NCBI GenBank assembly: GCA_020854785.1
Contig: JAHFZE010000251.1
Span: 1-5,745 of the forward strand
Length of the DNA: 5,745 nucleotides
Reading direction: 5' to 3'
Source of the DNA: Methanomethylovorans sp.
GTDB lineage: Archaea; Halobacteriota; Methanosarcinia; Methanosarcinales; Methanosarcinaceae
The notes under the pieces are model-generated. The model saw only the letters and a list, made by a program, of their open reading frames with translations, was not told the origin of the DNA and did not search any database. Shown here in pieces: positions 5,263-5,745 of this stretch. Each line of letters opens with the position of its first letter. Within the stretch, counting starts at the first letter, position 1. The translations under genes and the position numbers were made by a program.

Positions 5263-5745
5263 TCATTTCTCGATGATCGTTTCCTCTACCTTCATTCCGA
5301 AATGCCGGCCGATTTCCTCGAACTTTACCAGCACCTCGTCTCCGGGTTGAAGGTCGGTGACAGCTATGGGCTTCCCGCCTTTGCTCACCAGTTTAATGGT
5401 CTCTGCGTTCTGCACGATGGTCTTGACGGTCTTTCCGTTAAGGTCGGCCTCTATGAGCATAAGGGGCCTTCTCTCTATCTTTACTCTGCCCACGATGCCT
5501 TTTCTTTGCTCTCCGGCCGCATTAACGATAGCTACCTCGTCACCAGCTTCCAGTTCACACAGGTATTTCGTCTTCTCTCCCACCAGTACATAAGCGTGTA
5601 CCGCTCCGGCATTCACTCGAAATGGCCGTGATGCAACATACGGGCTGTCATCAGCTTCCGAGTTCACAAGGAAAAGGCCGCAGGATTGTGAACCTACAAG
5701 CATACCTTCCCCGCTTGTCATAAGGTTGCAAGTGTCCACACATAC
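5263..5745 (-). CDS. aroB': 3-Dehydroquinate synthase II, C-terminal part (cut by the window edge)
   Basis: The reading frame is open through the window edge. 160 C-terminal residues are visible of a protein that usually has about 330-390. It matches the archaeal dehydroquinate synthase II family (MJ1249 type), unrelated to bacterial AroB, with the conserved run [25 protein letters not shown] and [18 protein letters not shown]. The beta-rich tail carries [11 protein letters not shown] and [19 protein letters not shown]. The family converts 2-amino-3,7-dideoxy-D-threo-hept-6-ulosonate to 3-dehydroquinate by NAD-dependent oxidative deamination and cyclisation. The GTG at 5739 is an internal valine codon (VCVDTC), not the start. 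It is the first visible gene of the minus-strand operon. The partner aldolase AroA' often stands nearby, but that lies outside the window. Confidence 0.95.
   Translation of the reverse strand, partial: VCVDTCNLMTSGEGMLVGSQSCGLFLVNSEADDSPYVASRPFRVNAGAVHAYVLVGEKTKYLCELEAGDEVAIVNAAGEQRKGIVGRVKIERRPLMLIEADLNGKTVKTIVQNAETIKLVSKGGKPIAVTDLQPGDEVLVKFEEIGRHFGMKVEETIIEK

Noticed and set aside
5737..5739. GTG as the start of a complete short gene ending at 5263
   Set aside because: The frame stays open to the window edge and the sequence VCVDTCNLM continues the dehydroquinate synthase II family pattern. The gene is partial, not short.
1..5745. Mobile element, CRISPR, tRNA or defence system
   Set aside because: I found no transposase, direct-repeat array, tRNA-like sequence, toxin-antitoxin pair or nuclease gene. 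Nearly all of the sequence is accounted for by conserved metabolic genes.

Overview
The window reads as an ordinary chromosomal segment of a methanogenic archaeon, or a close relative, of the Methanosarcinia type. The main reasons are a fused formaldehyde-activating enzyme/hexulose-6-phosphate synthase, the archaeal form of triosephosphate isomerase, and the archaea-type 3-dehydroquinate synthase II in an aro cluster. Archaeal TATA elements and GGAGGTGA-type ribosome binding sites agree. The species cannot be fixed from the sequence alone.

Layout. Positions 1-80 are a promoter/leader with two TATA-like boxes. On the plus strand follow fae-hps (81-1277), a hairpin plus six T's (1278-1303), and tpiA (about 1330-1986). 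A short T-rich gap (1987-2022) separates these from a minus-strand block. Read 5' to 3', that block is the 3' end of 3-dehydroquinate synthase II (5745-5263, cut by the window edge), aroD, aroE and tyrA (ending at 2425). The aro genes overlap or nearly touch. After tyrA a 93-base gap holds a minus-strand TATA-like box, followed by a gene for an unrecognised 102-residue membrane protein (2331-2023), convergent with tpiA.

Function. Fae-Hps and TpiA are central carbon enzymes. Fae-Hps supports pentose supply through the ribulose monophosphate route run in reverse and captures the released formaldehyde on tetrahydromethanopterin. TpiA interconverts the triose phosphates. The minus-strand operon makes aromatic amino acids: dehydroquinate by the erythrose-4-phosphate-independent archaeal route, then dehydroshikimate and shikimate, plus the tyrosine-branch dehydrogenase TyrA. 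Together the window shows two pathways by which such archaea do without a classical pentose phosphate pathway.

I see no tRNA, rRNA, CRISPR array, insertion sequence, prophage or defence genes, and no gene that looks foreign. The points most worth a second look are the tpiA start (a strong Shine-Dalgarno site placed for an ATC codon rather than the ATG), the terminator-like hairpin between fae-hps and tpiA, the palindromic TATA boxes before fae-hps, and the extra domains of TyrA.
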